Positions 53,962 to 62,370 of a stretch of 64,000 nucleotides of DNA are shown one piece after another. This stretch comes from Burkholderia stagnalis (GTDB lineage: Bacteria > Pseudomonadota > Gammaproteobacteria > Burkholderiales > Burkholderiaceae). Numbering within the stretch: position 1 is the stretch's first letter; every line of letters begins with the position of its first letter. The translations under genes and the position numbers were made by a program. The notes under the pieces are model-generated. The model was not told where the DNA came from, made no database searches, and was given only the letters and a program-made list of their open reading frames with translations. The stretch covers positions 186,001 through 250,000 of the forward strand of contig NZ_CADESW010000003.1 in the NCBI RefSeq assembly GCF_902830275.1, in the 5' to 3' direction.

Positions 53962-56670
53962 TCATTGCGCCGTCTTGGTCACGTCCGTCGCCTGCTGCCG
54001 CATCGACATCACGTACCGCTGCTGCAGCAGTTTCTGCACGCGCGCGTGCTTGCGCAGCGCCTCCGGCAGCGCGTCCGGCCCGGCCACGTCGCAACGCACC
54101 TTGCCGACCACCATGAGCACGTCCTGCCGGCGCTTGACGTGCAGCGGGCAACGCATCAGCGACGGGCCATCCACGACGAACAGTTCGCTTTCCTTGTTGT
54201 CCAGCTCGGCAATGAAGCCGCCTTCGGCGTCGAGCGACGGCATCGAGCCGTTGAGGATCACGCTGTCCGACAGCGGCATGCCGCTCGCTGTGAAAGCCTG
54301 CCCGACATAGGTGTACGTCACCTTCGCATCGACGTTGCGCAGCGCGAGCTGCCCCGGCACCATGAACAGCGTGTGCTTGCCGAGCCCCTCGGTCACGCTC
54401 GTCGCGCCCACGGACGCGCGCGCGCCCGCGTCGCTCACTTCGGTCGTCACTGGCGTGAACGCGGTGACCGGCAGCAGCGCGCGCTGTCCGAATCCGACCT
54501 TGATCCGCGTGCTCGATGCGCTGCTCACCTCGGCTGCCATGCCGCTTGCATCGTCGCGCTTGCCGACCCGCACCGCGAAGCCCGCGAGCGGATCCGACTG
54601 CGACGCGGACGCACCGAGGAACACGCCCTGCCGGGCCAGCGCGAACGACGACGAGTAACTCGCCGTCACCGACGGATTGTTGCCGCCGCTGTCGCGGCTG
54701 TAGCTGTTCGCCACCGACGTGGTGACGTCACCGTAGCGCCCGTTCCAGCGGCCCTGCACGGTGCCCGTCAGGCTGTCGGTGCCGTAGCCCGACAACCCGA
54801 GCGCGAGTTCCCGGTAGGTGTCGCCCTGCCAGTTCCAGTTGCGGTCGAGCGTGTAGTTCGTCGTCGTGCTGCTGCGATCGGTGCGGACGTCGACGCCCGC
54901 CGACGTGTAGGCGGACGCGTGCCCGGCGCGCACCGCGGGTTCGGCCATCGACAGCGTCACGCCGACGTAGCCGCCATACTCGTTGCCGGCGCCAACGTCG
55001 GCGCTGCGATTGGCGTACGCGCCGACGCGCAGGTTCGCGCTGACCTTGCGCCACGTCACGGAGCGCGACAGCGACACCTGAAACGCGCGCGACACCTGGT
55101 CGCGCTGACGCGCGACGGGCGGCGCCCAGGGGCGGTCGGGCGCGTTGTCGCGCCAGTCCCGCGAGCGGCCGACGCTCTTGTTGTACGTGTACCCGAGCAT
55201 CGCCGACCAGTTCCCGATCGGGAACGACACGGTCGCGTTCAGCATGTCGTAGCAGCCGATGTCGCGATACGACACCGCCGGAGCGCTGCACGCGCCACCG
55301 CGCATCTGGTAGCGATAGACGCTCCACGACACGCCGTCGGCGAACGAGATCTGTTGCGTATTGCCGCGAGAACCGTCGTTGCCGATGAAAAACGCCCCGC
55401 CGGCAGACAGCACGCCCAGCGGAAATGCATGGCGCCATTCGAGCGCCGTCTCGTTGAAGACATGCCGGCCCACGCTCGCGACGCCGCTCGTCAGCGCCAT
55501 CTCGCGCAACAGCGGAATGCGCACGCCGGCCGCCGCGGCCACCCCGTCCGGCGCGCCCTGGTCGGCCGCGCGGCCGGCCTGCGCGAACCATTGCCGCGTG
55601 CGCGAATTGACGCCGCCGCCTGTCTTCGTGAACGGCGTCGTCTGCGTGCGCACCTGGACGCCGTTCTCGAAAATGCGCAGCAACAGCGGATACGTGCCTT
55701 CGGGAAAGTGCGACGTATCGAGCGAATTGACGCCGGCCTTCATGTAGAACGTGCCCAGCAGCTCGCTGCCGCGATACGCGTCGATACGCGAATCGCGCGG
55801 CAACAGCAGCGTGACCGGCGTGCCTTGCGTCGCGACCTCTGGATTCACATAGGCCAGCGTCGTGCCGACGCGCACGCCATCGAGCGTGCCGACCGGCAGC
55901 ATCGAGAACCCGAAGTTGCCGCCGAGCGCGCTCGCGAGGTTGCGGTTGTCCATGCGGCCGGCCTGCGCGTAATGCTGCGAGCCGATGTCGTGGCGGTAAT
56001 AGAGGTCCTGAAGCTGGACGTGGCTGTCCGCTGCCCGCGAATAGCTCGTGTGGGTAAAGCTCCAGTTACCGCCGATGAAGCTGCTCGGCGTGATGCCGAG
56101 TGCGCCCGTGCCCGACACGGCCAGGCTCTTGTAGCCTCGGCCGCCCGACAGGTTGATCGTCTGCTGGTGGATCAGCGCGTTTTCCGTCATCGACGACGGC
56201 TCGCGAAAACGCTGGTCGCGCTTCTCCGTGCTCAACCAGTCGTGCGACAGGAACAGCTCGATGCTGCCTTCGCTTTCATCGTAGATCACGGCCGCGCTGT
56301 CGGTCTCGACATACCCGCAGCCGTTCACGCCAGCCTGCCCGGCGCAGGCAAGGTTGCCGTTGCGCGCCATCGGCTTCGACAGCGCGTCGCCGATCGCCGA
56401 CACGTCCGCCGCCGGATCGATTTGCTCGGCGAGCGCCCGCAGCAGGCGCGCGGGATCCTCGAAACGCACGGCTTCCGGCGTCACGAAGACGCGAAACAAC
56501 CCGAGCGACTTGCCGAGAAACGTGATGTCGACACGTTCGTCGTGCCCCGCCACGATGTCCTCGAAACCCGGCGGTACGGCCGAAGCGGCGTGTGCGACGG
56601 ACGCGAGATCCATCACACACACGGCGCTCAGGCACGCGACGACGGTCTTCTTGAGATCGAATGGAATCAT
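53962..56670 (-). CDS. cblC: CS1/cable-type outer-membrane usher CblC
   Basis: The protein is 902 residues. A signal peptide (VVACLSAVCVMDLASVAHA) is followed by an N-terminal domain with ITFLGKSLGLFRVFVTPEAVRFEDPARL and paired cysteines. The large beta-barrel contains GQHYAQ-like, RDSRIDAYRGSELLGTFYMKAGVNSLDTSHFPEGTYPLLLRIFENG and the C-terminal plug and periplasmic parts. The pattern is that of CfaC/CooC/TcfC ushers of the alternate (alpha) family, not FimD. It assembles the pilus rod. It is downstream of the major pilin gene across a terminator-like hairpin that probably lowers its expression. Confidence 0.9.
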   Translation of the reverse strand: MIPFDLKKTVVACLSAVCVMDLASVAHAASAVPPGFEDIVAGHDERVDITFLGKSLGLFRVFVTPEAVRFEDPARLLRALAEQIDPAADVSAIGDALSKPMARNGNLACAGQAGVNGCGYVETDSAAVIYDESEGSIELFLSHDWLSTEKRDQRFREPSSMTENALIHQQTINLSGGRGYKSLAVSGTGALGITPSSFIGGNWSFTHTSYSRAADSHVQLQDLYYRHDIGSQHYAQAGRMDNRNLASALGGNFGFSMLPVGTLDGVRVGTTLAYVNPEVATQGTPVTLLLPRDSRIDAYRGSELLGTFYMKAGVNSLDTSHFPEGTYPLLLRIFENGVQVRTQTTPFTKTGGGVNSRTRQWFAQAGRAADQGAPDGVAAAAGVRIPLLREMALTSGVASVGRHVFNETALEWRHAFPLGVLSAGGAFFIGNDGSRGNTQQISFADGVSWSVYRYQMRGGACSAPAVSYRDIGCYDMLNATVSFPIGNWSAMLGYTYNKSVGRSRDWRDNAPDRPWAPPVARQRDQVSRAFQVSLSRSVTWRKVSANLRVGAYANRSADVGAGNEYGGYVGVTLSMAEPAVRAGHASAYTSAGVDVRTDRSSTTTNYTLDRNWNWQGDTYRELALGLSGYGTDSLTGTVQGRWNGRYGDVTTSVANSYSRDSGGNNPSVTASYSSSFALARQGVFLGASASQSDPLAGFAVRVGKRDDASGMAAEVSSASSTRIKVGFGQRALLPVTAFTPVTTEVSDAGARASVGATSVTEGLGKHTLFMVPGQLALRNVDAKVTYTYVGQAFTASGMPLSDSVILNGSMPSLDAEGGFIAELDNKESELFVVDGPSLMRCPLHVKRRQDVLMVVGKVRCDVAGPDALPEALRKHARVQKLLQQRYVMSMRQQATDVTKTAQ

Positions 56671-56693
56671 GCGGGAACGGAAGAAGTGACACG

Positions 56694-56726
56694 AAAAAGC
56701 CGGGCGCGCCCTTCAAGGCGCGCCCG
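56694..56726 (-). terminator. Terminator/attenuator between cblA and cblC
   Basis: Arms CGGGCGCGCC and GGCGCGCCCG (10 bp, 6-nt loop) are followed on the minus strand by GGCTTTTTCG. A partial terminator after the major pilin gene is a standard way to make much more pilin than usher. Confidence 0.85.
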
Positions 56727-56744
56727 TCGATGCAGCGGTGGGCG

Positions 56745-57245
56745 TTAGCTGCCCGATGCCGCGCTCTGCGTGACGATCACGCTGACGAGACCTTGATAGC
56801 TGCCGGCAGCCGTGATGGCTCCAGCCGTCTTCTGTGCGATCGACAGCGGCAGCACGTTCGAGCCCTGCGCCAGTTCGCCGGTGAAGATCTCAGACGCCTT
56901 CAGCGTCGTCGCCGTGGTGCTCAGCGCGGTGGTGCCCAGCTTGACCGCCAGCGGAATCTCCTTGGCGCCCGGGCTCGTCTGGTTCTTCAGCGCCGGCTCG
57001 GCCGCAAGGCGGACCTGCAGATCCTTCGCCTTGTCGTTCGTGAAGATCTTCGTGTTCACTTCAGTCGCCTGGAGACCCGAGCCCGGCAGATACTGCATCT
57101 GCATGGTCGTCGGCAGCGCCGAGCCGTCGGCCGACAGCATCTCGAGCGTCGTGTCGACGTTGGCGGTGACGGTGATGTCCTTCTGCACGGCGTACGCCGA
57201 CATCGACATCAGGGCCGCGGCAGCGATCGGAACGTATTTCAGCAT
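56745..57245 (-). CDS. cblA: CS1/cable-type major pilin CblA
   Basis: The protein is 166 residues (PF04449). A signal peptide (KYVPIAAAALMSMSAYA) precedes mature VQKDITVTANVDTTLEMLSADGSALP, the characteristic N-terminal donor strand of CS1 and CblA pilins. The GSYQGLVSVIVTQ end is the matching acceptor-end strand. No cysteines, as in the alpha-fimbrial family. It forms the pilus shaft through donor-strand exchange. AGAAGGA precedes the ATG, only 2 bp after the chaperone stop. The very long cable form cannot be confirmed by sequence alone. Confidence 0.88.
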   Translation of the reverse strand: MLKYVPIAAAALMSMSAYAVQKDITVTANVDTTLEMLSADGSALPTTMQMQYLPGSGLQATEVNTKIFTNDKAKDLQVRLAAEPALKNQTSPGAKEIPLAVKLGTTALSTTATTLKASEIFTGELAQGSNVLPLSIAQKTAGAITAAGSYQGLVSVIVTQSAASGS

Positions 57246-57247
57246 CG

Positions 57248-58069
57248 TTAATCCTTCTGGTTGGTTGAGACAAAGGTGTGACCCGATCGGGTCTCGTTAT
57301 GCGCGCTCGGCGCGTTCATCGCGGCGGTGGAATGCGCGGGCACGACCTTCTGCTGCACATCCGCCATTCCCTCCACTCGATATCGAATCCGCACGTAACG
57401 CGCGGGAGTCAGGCCCTCCAGCTTGAATGGCTGGTCCGGGTAGACACTGCGTTCAAATTTCATCCACCGGCATGACGACTCGTCCCGCTCGGACTCGCAT
57501 GCGCCGGCCTCGAGCAAGCCGATCCGGACGTTGCCGGTGTTGGTCAGCGTGCCGTCCGACACGTCGAGATCGGCCATGGCCGCTTTCGGCAGCACACGGA
57601 CGAGCGGCGCCCAGACGAGGCTGAACTTGACCTGGCCGGCTACGCCGTCCTTCGCGCCGGGTTCGTCGTCGGACGGCGGCGCCGCGGGCTGCAGGTAGAC
57701 GCGATAGAGCACCTCCTTTTGCGGCGCGCTCAGCGGAATCACGCGCACGAGGCGCGTGCCGCCGGCCGGCAACGCGAACTTGGCCGGAGAGATCACGACC
57801 GCGTCGTCGCCGGAGCGCATGCCGCTCTCCTCGCGCTCGTGATCCGTCGCCGGGTCGATCACGCGCTTCACGATCGCCCTCACGTATTGCGTCGCTTCGG
57901 ATTTCGAGTAGACGCGCAGCTGCGCGGCCGATTCGCGGCCGGAGCCGATCGAGACGGCCATCGGATAGACGATCATGTTCGCGTGGACGATCGGCGAGAC
58001 GAGAGACAGCGCGATGGCGGCAAGCAACGTCATCCCCGGATGGTTGTTTTTTGGCAAGACGATTTGCAT
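57248..58069 (-). CDS. cblB: Periplasmic pilus chaperone CblB
   Basis: The protein is 273 residues. A signal peptide is followed by an Ig-like chaperone domain: MIVYPMAVSIGSGRESAAQLRVYSKSEATQYVRAIVKRV. The pilin-binding region has ISPAKFALPAGGTRLVRVIPLSAPQKEVLYRVYLQP, then a second Ig domain with SDGTLTNTGNVRIGLLEAGAC. This matches CfaA/CooB-type chaperones. It is the first gene of the pilus operon and runs 2 bp before cblA. An internal ATG at 58033 would shorten the leader; I keep the longer start. Confidence 0.87.
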   Translation of the reverse strand: MQIVLPKNNHPGMTLLAAIALSLVSPIVHANMIVYPMAVSIGSGRESAAQLRVYSKSEATQYVRAIVKRVIDPATDHEREESGMRSGDDAVVISPAKFALPAGGTRLVRVIPLSAPQKEVLYRVYLQPAAPPSDDEPGAKDGVAGQVKFSLVWAPLVRVLPKAAMADLDVSDGTLTNTGNVRIGLLEAGACESERDESSCRWMKFERSVYPDQPFKLEGLTPARYVRIRYRVEGMADVQQKVVPAHSTAAMNAPSAHNETRSGHTFVSTNQKD

Positions 58070-58783
58070 GACTTATTAATCAGAAATCCAATTCACATAT
58101 CGATGGGCAACCCGGCCCACGTTCAAGCCGTGTTCCGGCGATCCTCCGAATGAACGGCGGGGATGCCCGAAAAGGCTCGGTCGGCTATACCGGCAATACC
58201 GCTCGATGCAGTTTCTGGAGAACGCCTTCATAGGCGGCCACCCGTTCATTCAGGCGACGGCGGAAGCGCTCGGCAATGGTTGCGAATCGGGTGCCGCGAG
58301 TGGCACACCGACTATTGCGACGCAACGCGGAAATAGGATTCTGTCCTATTGATGGGAGGTGAAATATAAGACTTGGCCTAAAAATGGCGACTTCTGCGTC
58401 GATCCGTCACGCTACTGTCGGCAAAGGCCCGAACGCCCGTCAGTCACGACACGATGCAGTCGCCGAAACGCATGCACATCGTGCAGAGTGCAAGGCCGTG
58501 CGGCATGTGGCGCGAAATCTCGTGCGGATTAGTAGGACGCGTCCTGTAGTTGTGTGTATTGTCGCTCGGCATCGGCCGCGCGCGACGCAGCCGTTGTTTC
58601 AAGTATTGCCGGCCGGAGATGTCCGGCATTTCGCCCGGGAAGCGAATGGGGACGAGCCAGCGCCGACCGGCGGTCGAGTCCGACCATCGGCCAGGGCGCG
58701 AGCGTCAGGGGTCTTGCCGCAAGAGAAAGCGGCAACCTGTCGTTCGGCAACGGGCCCGGCCTCCCGGCCCCGCCGCCATCGGG
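58070..58783. promoter_or_regulatory. Upstream region of the pilus operon
   Basis: About 700 bp, clearly AT-richer than neighbouring coding DNA between 58060 and 58380, contain the operon's promoter. Two dyads containing AGGA/TCCT are present at 58332-58350 and 58534-58545. I see no convincing coding sequence. The 3' end of aroG lies at the far side. Confidence 0.55.
58332..58350. promoter_or_regulatory. Candidate response-regulator site: AATAGGA/TCCTATT dyad
   Basis: AATAGGA, a 5-bp spacer and TCCTATT form a perfect dyad about 265 bp before cblB. NarL-family regulators such as BvgA, EvgA and RcsB bind sites containing TCCTA/TAGGA half-sites. A shorter palindrome, AGGACGCGTCCT, occurs at 58534-58545. 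Confidence 0.5.
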
Positions 58784-59914
58784 TTACGCGTTGCGCGAAT
58801 ACACCCGTCGATGCCGCACCGCCTCCGCGAGCACGTCGAGCACCGGCTCCGTCTGCGTCCAGCTCAGGCACGCATCGGTGATCGACACGCCGTACTTCAG
58901 CGGCACGCCCGGCTTGAGGTCCTGGCGGCCCGCCTCGAGATGGCTCTCGACCATCACGCCGACGATCCGGTGCTCGCCTTGCGACAGCTGCCGCGCGAGA
59001 TCCTGCGCAACATCGATCTGCCGCTCGTGCGATTTGTTCGAGTTCGCGTGCGAGCAGTCGACCATCACCTGCTCGCGCAAGCCGGCCGCGCGCAGCACCG
59101 CGCAGCTCGCCTCGACGTGCGCGGCGTCGTAGTTCGGGCCGGTCTTGCCGCCGCGCAGGATCACGTGCGCGTCGTCGTTGCCGCGCGTCTCGAAGATCGC
59201 GGCCATGCCCATCTTCGTCATCCCCATGAACGCGTGGCTCGCGCGCGCGGCGACGATCGCGTCGGAGGCAACCTGCACGCCGCCGTCGGTGCCGTTCTTG
59301 AAGCCGATCGGGCAGCTCAGGCCCGACGCGAGCTGCCGGTGGCTCTGGCTCTCGGTCGTGCGCGCGCCGATCGCGCCCCATGCGATCAGGTCGGCGATGT
59401 ACTGCGGGCTCAGCAGGTCGAGGAATTCGGTCGCGGCCGGCAGGCCGAGCGCGTTGACGTCCAGCAGCAGTTGCCGCGCGGCGCGCAGCCCCTCGTTGAT
59501 GCGGAAGCTGCCGTCGAGCCGCGGATCGTTGATGTAGCCTTTCCAGCCCACCGTCGTGCGCGGCTTCTCGAAATAGACGCGCATCGTGATCAGCAGGTCG
59601 TCCTTCAGCGCGTCGGCGGCGGCCTTCAGGCGGTGCGCGTACTCGATCGCCTGGCCGTGATCGTGAATCGAGCACGGGCCGACGACGATCAGCAGCCGGT
59701 CGTCGCGGCCATGCAGGATGTCGCCGATCGCCTTGCGGGTGTCCTCGACGAGCGTCTGCGTGGCGAGCGGCACCGGCAGTTCGTCCTGCAGCAGCGCCGG
59801 GGAAATCAGCGGGCGCACGGCGCCGATGCGGACGTCGTCGATGCGCGTGGTGTCTTGCGTCGCGTCGGCGACGCCTACCTCGCGATCGTGTGAGGGATTG
59901 TCGAGGTTCTGCAT
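58784..59914 (-). CDS. aroG: 3-deoxy-7-phosphoheptulonate synthase (DAHP synthase, class I AroG type)
   Basis: The protein is 376 residues and carries out the first step of the shikimate pathway, from PEP and erythrose 4-phosphate. Seen: RLLIVVGPCSIHDHGQAIEYAHRL, MRVYFEKPRTTVGWKGYINDP and LLLDVNALGLPAATEFLDLLSPQYIADLIAWGAIGARTTESQSHRQLASGLSCPIGFKNGTDG in parts. The metal-binding VMVDCSHANSNK and GVMVESHLEAGRQ are present. The N-terminal extension of about 35 residues could be regulatory. A CGGAGAAT site precedes the ATG at 59914. Confidence 0.95.
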   Translation of the reverse strand: MQNLDNPSHDREVGVADATQDTTRIDDVRIGAVRPLISPALLQDELPVPLATQTLVEDTRKAIGDILHGRDDRLLIVVGPCSIHDHGQAIEYAHRLKAAADALKDDLLITMRVYFEKPRTTVGWKGYINDPRLDGSFRINEGLRAARQLLLDVNALGLPAATEFLDLLSPQYIADLIAWGAIGARTTESQSHRQLASGLSCPIGFKNGTDGGVQVASDAIVAARASHAFMGMTKMGMAAIFETRGNDDAHVILRGGKTGPNYDAAHVEASCAVLRAAGLREQVMVDCSHANSNKSHERQIDVAQDLARQLSQGEHRIVGVMVESHLEAGRQDLKPGVPLKYGVSITDACLSWTQTEPVLDVLAEAVRHRRVYSRNA

Positions 59915-60044
59915 GGAAATTCTCCGGGGGGACGTCTTGGAATGGTCAGCAGCCTCGATTATGGCACTCGGGCGGGGCGGCAGCGATCGCGGGCGGGGCG
60001 GCGGAAGGGCGCAGCGCAGAGACGGCGGCGGGGGCGGAATGCGG

Positions 60045-60073
60045 GACGGGCGATCCACCCGGGATCGCCCGTC
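60045..60073. terminator. Strong hairpin between lipase gene and aroG
   Basis: An 11-bp stem, GACGGGCGATC with its complement, closes a 7-nt loop downstream of the lipase stop (minus strand). No T-run follows, so it may be a Rho-aided or processing signal. Confidence 0.5.
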
Positions 60074-60137
60074 AGCCTGTCGAATACACAAACAAGACAG
60101 CGCGCGATGAATCACGCGTTGGCGACCATTGCCGCGT

Positions 60138-61454
60138 CTAGTGCTGCGTCTCCGGCGCCAGCGAATTGCTCGGCAGGAGCGCAACCAGCGCGCAGTTGCT
60201 CGGCGCCGCCTTCTCGCCGAAGCGGTCGTAGAGCCACGGCAGCATCCCGGCCACCCACGGCACGATGGCCCCGGCGTGTTCAAGCGGATACTCGGTGTAC
60301 ACCACCGGCACGCCGCTCGCGCAGAACTTCTGCGCCAGCGCGCGCACGTCGTAGGCCAGCATCACGCCGTCGCCCACCTGGCTGCTGAACGTGCCGTCCA
60401 GCACGCCAGCCGTTCCCTGGCCGATAAACATCGGGATCGTCGGCGACGCGGCCAGCCCGGCATTCACCTTGTTCGCATACGTCACATACGCCGGAATGCT
60501 GTTGATGTCGTTCGCGTATTGCGGCTTGAACAGCGTTCCCCAATGCAATCCCGAGTACCGCGGCAGGATGTAGGCCAGCGACTGGTTCTGAATGTCCTTG
60601 AATACGGCGACGCCGGTGTCGCTGAGATAAGGCGTCAGGTCGAAGTCGTAGCCGCGCGACAGCCCGGCGAGCGCAGCCGCGGCGACGCCGCCCCAGACGA
60701 TGCTGCCGTTGACGTAGCGCAGGTTGTGGGCGGGGTCGACCAGCACGCCCCCTTCCGCCGCGCCGACGAGTTGCCGGTTGACGTCCGGCGCGTAGCTCGG
60801 CGCCAGTTGCGCGGCCCAGTTCGTCGCGATCGCGCCGCCGGAATAGCCGATCATCGCCACCTTGCTGGACGGGGCCAGCCCGGTCGACGGCGTATTGAGC
60901 GCCGCGCGAATCGAATCGAGGGTCGTCATGCCGTATTCGGGACCGGCGGCGAAATCCGCCGCCTGGCCTTCCGTATCGGGCACGATGATGTTGTAGCCGA
61001 GCAGCAGCAGCGTCGACAGCGGGATGGATTCCGCGCTGTAGAGCAGGGTCCCCGCGTTGATGACCTTCGTGATGTCCCGATCCCCGGCGATCACCCGCGA
61101 CGGCTCGTCGTAAGGGTTCAACGAATCGTAGGCCGACTGGTACGAGATGGCGCGGCCGTTGCCGGCCGGGCTGCGGATGACCGACGTCACGTTGACGACG
61201 GGCTGGTTGCGCGCGTTGTTGGTGCGATACAGCAATTGCTGCGCGGTCAGCGCGGTCGGGATGCCGGCCACGTGATAGGTGACGTTTCGCGTCTTGAGCA
61301 CCGTGCCCGGCGGAATCGATGCAAGCGGCGTGGTGCCGGTATAGGTGTAGAACGAATCGGGCTCGGTCGGCGCGCCGGCGCTGGCCGGCGGTGCGGCAAC
61401 GGCCAGCAGCATGGACACGGCGGCCGCAACAGTCATCAAACGTCTGGAGGACAT
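60138..61454 (-). CDS. Secreted LIP-family lipase/esterase
   Basis: The protein is 438 residues. A signal peptide (MSSRRLMTVAAAVSMLLAVAAPPASA) is followed by an alpha/beta hydrolase of the LIP secretory lipase family (PF03583). Features: TNNARNQPVVNVTSVIRSP, LLLLGYNIIVPDTEGQ, the nucleophile elbow AMIGYSGGAIATNWA and a C-terminal block with YPLEHAGAIVPWV supplying the catalytic His. It hydrolyses acylglycerols or esters outside the cytoplasm. AAGGACG precedes the ATG at 61454. It is monocistronic in appearance. Confidence 0.88.
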   Translation of the reverse strand: MSSRRLMTVAAAVSMLLAVAAPPASAGAPTEPDSFYTYTGTTPLASIPPGTVLKTRNVTYHVAGIPTALTAQQLLYRTNNARNQPVVNVTSVIRSPAGNGRAISYQSAYDSLNPYDEPSRVIAGDRDITKVINAGTLLYSAESIPLSTLLLLGYNIIVPDTEGQAADFAAGPEYGMTTLDSIRAALNTPSTGLAPSSKVAMIGYSGGAIATNWAAQLAPSYAPDVNRQLVGAAEGGVLVDPAHNLRYVNGSIVWGGVAAAALAGLSRGYDFDLTPYLSDTGVAVFKDIQNQSLAYILPRYSGLHWGTLFKPQYANDINSIPAYVTYANKVNAGLAASPTIPMFIGQGTAGVLDGTFSSQVGDGVMLAYDVRALAQKFCASGVPVVYTEYPLEHAGAIVPWVAGMLPWLYDRFGEKAAPSNCALVALLPSNSLAPETQH

Positions 61455-61815
61455 CGGAGGTCGTCCTTGTGTGAGTTCGTTCGCGATGCGTCGTTTTAGT
61501 AGGAGTGCAAACCGGATCGATTGAAGCACAACAGGCGCGCGGCGGAGGGCGTTTTCGGTTGTTTGAAGGGAAACGTCTAAATACCGGGGCAATGATTCGA
61601 GTCGACAGGTCGGCGAAACGACGGCCGGCATCAAACGCCTTTTTGAAACGATCCCGGGTGTCTCACGACTCGCGAGGCCATGCGAACGCCCTGGCCGTTC
61701 GGCCGACTGCCCACGCGCGGCCGAAGTGCCGTACGATCACGGCTGCCCGGTACCGCGGCGCGCCGTCGTTCGATGCGGTCGCGCGGGTGCCCGCCGACCC
61801 ATCCGACATGCCACG
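61455..61815. other. Divergent intergenic region
   Basis: A 361-bp gap between the lipase gene and the pair of unknown genes. No palindrome, repeat or clear promoter is visible to me. It must hold both promoters. Confidence 0.4.
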
Positions 61816-62370
61816 ATGACCGTATCCGAACTGCTCCGCGCCATCCGCCAGCCCTATGCCGACCTGCTCGCGAAAGCGGCCGCGCAACCGGCCGCTTACG
61901 TCGAACCGGCCTACCGGCAGGCCGACGGCACGCTTGCCACCGAAGGGCCGCTGGCGCTGCCGTGCCGGGCCGACATCATTCCGACCGAAGGCGAATCGGC
62001 GGGCCGGCCCGTGATGATCGATTCGGTCACGCAACTGGAATTCGAGCCGTTCGCGTTCGAGCTCGATACGGCTGCCGTGTCGATCCGCCCGTTCGTGTGG
62101 GACTGGGCCGCGATCGAAGCCGACGGCCTCGACGAACGCGCGGCGATCGACGCATTCAAGGCCTGGTTCTTCGCGTGGTTCGACGCCGACGACGAAAACG
62201 CGCCGGGCGAGGACGGCCTGCACGGCATCGTCCACTACCTGTCCGAACCGGCGTGCACCGAACAGGGGTGGCGCGTCAACGCGGATCTCGGTTCGGCGCC
62301 CGAGACGGCCGTCGAGGATCTGCTGTTCCGGCTCGTCGATGCGGGCGCGACGCGGATCGTCGTCGCATGA
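61816..62370 (+). CDS. Hypothetical protein, 184 residues
   Basis: A soluble acidic protein without signal peptide. Central part: LEFEPFAFELDTAAVSIRPFVWDWAAIEADGLDERAAIDAFKAWFFAWFDADDEN read in parts, then GLHGIVHYLSEP and a C-terminal helix before GATRIVVA. It resembles uncharacterised cytoplasmic proteins; I cannot name the family. Its stop overlaps the next start (ATGA), so the two are translationally coupled. Confidence 0.75.
   Translation: MTVSELLRAIRQPYADLLAKAAAQPAAYVEPAYRQADGTLATEGPLALPCRADIIPTEGESAGRPVMIDSVTQLEFEPFAFELDTAAVSIRPFVWDWAAIEADGLDERAAIDAFKAWFFAWFDADDENAPGEDGLHGIVHYLSEPACTEQGWRVNADLGSAPETAVEDLLFRLVDAGATRIVVA

Noticed and set aside
53965..56748. A 927-residue plus-strand open frame opposite the usher gene
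   Set aside because: Longer than the usher itself but composed of Arg/His/Ala runs with no domain. It is a shadow of high third-position GC.
58384..58881. A plus-strand open frame in the pilus-aroG gap
   Set aside because: Arg/Ala/Pro-rich, no ribosome-binding site, and it runs into the antisense of aroG.
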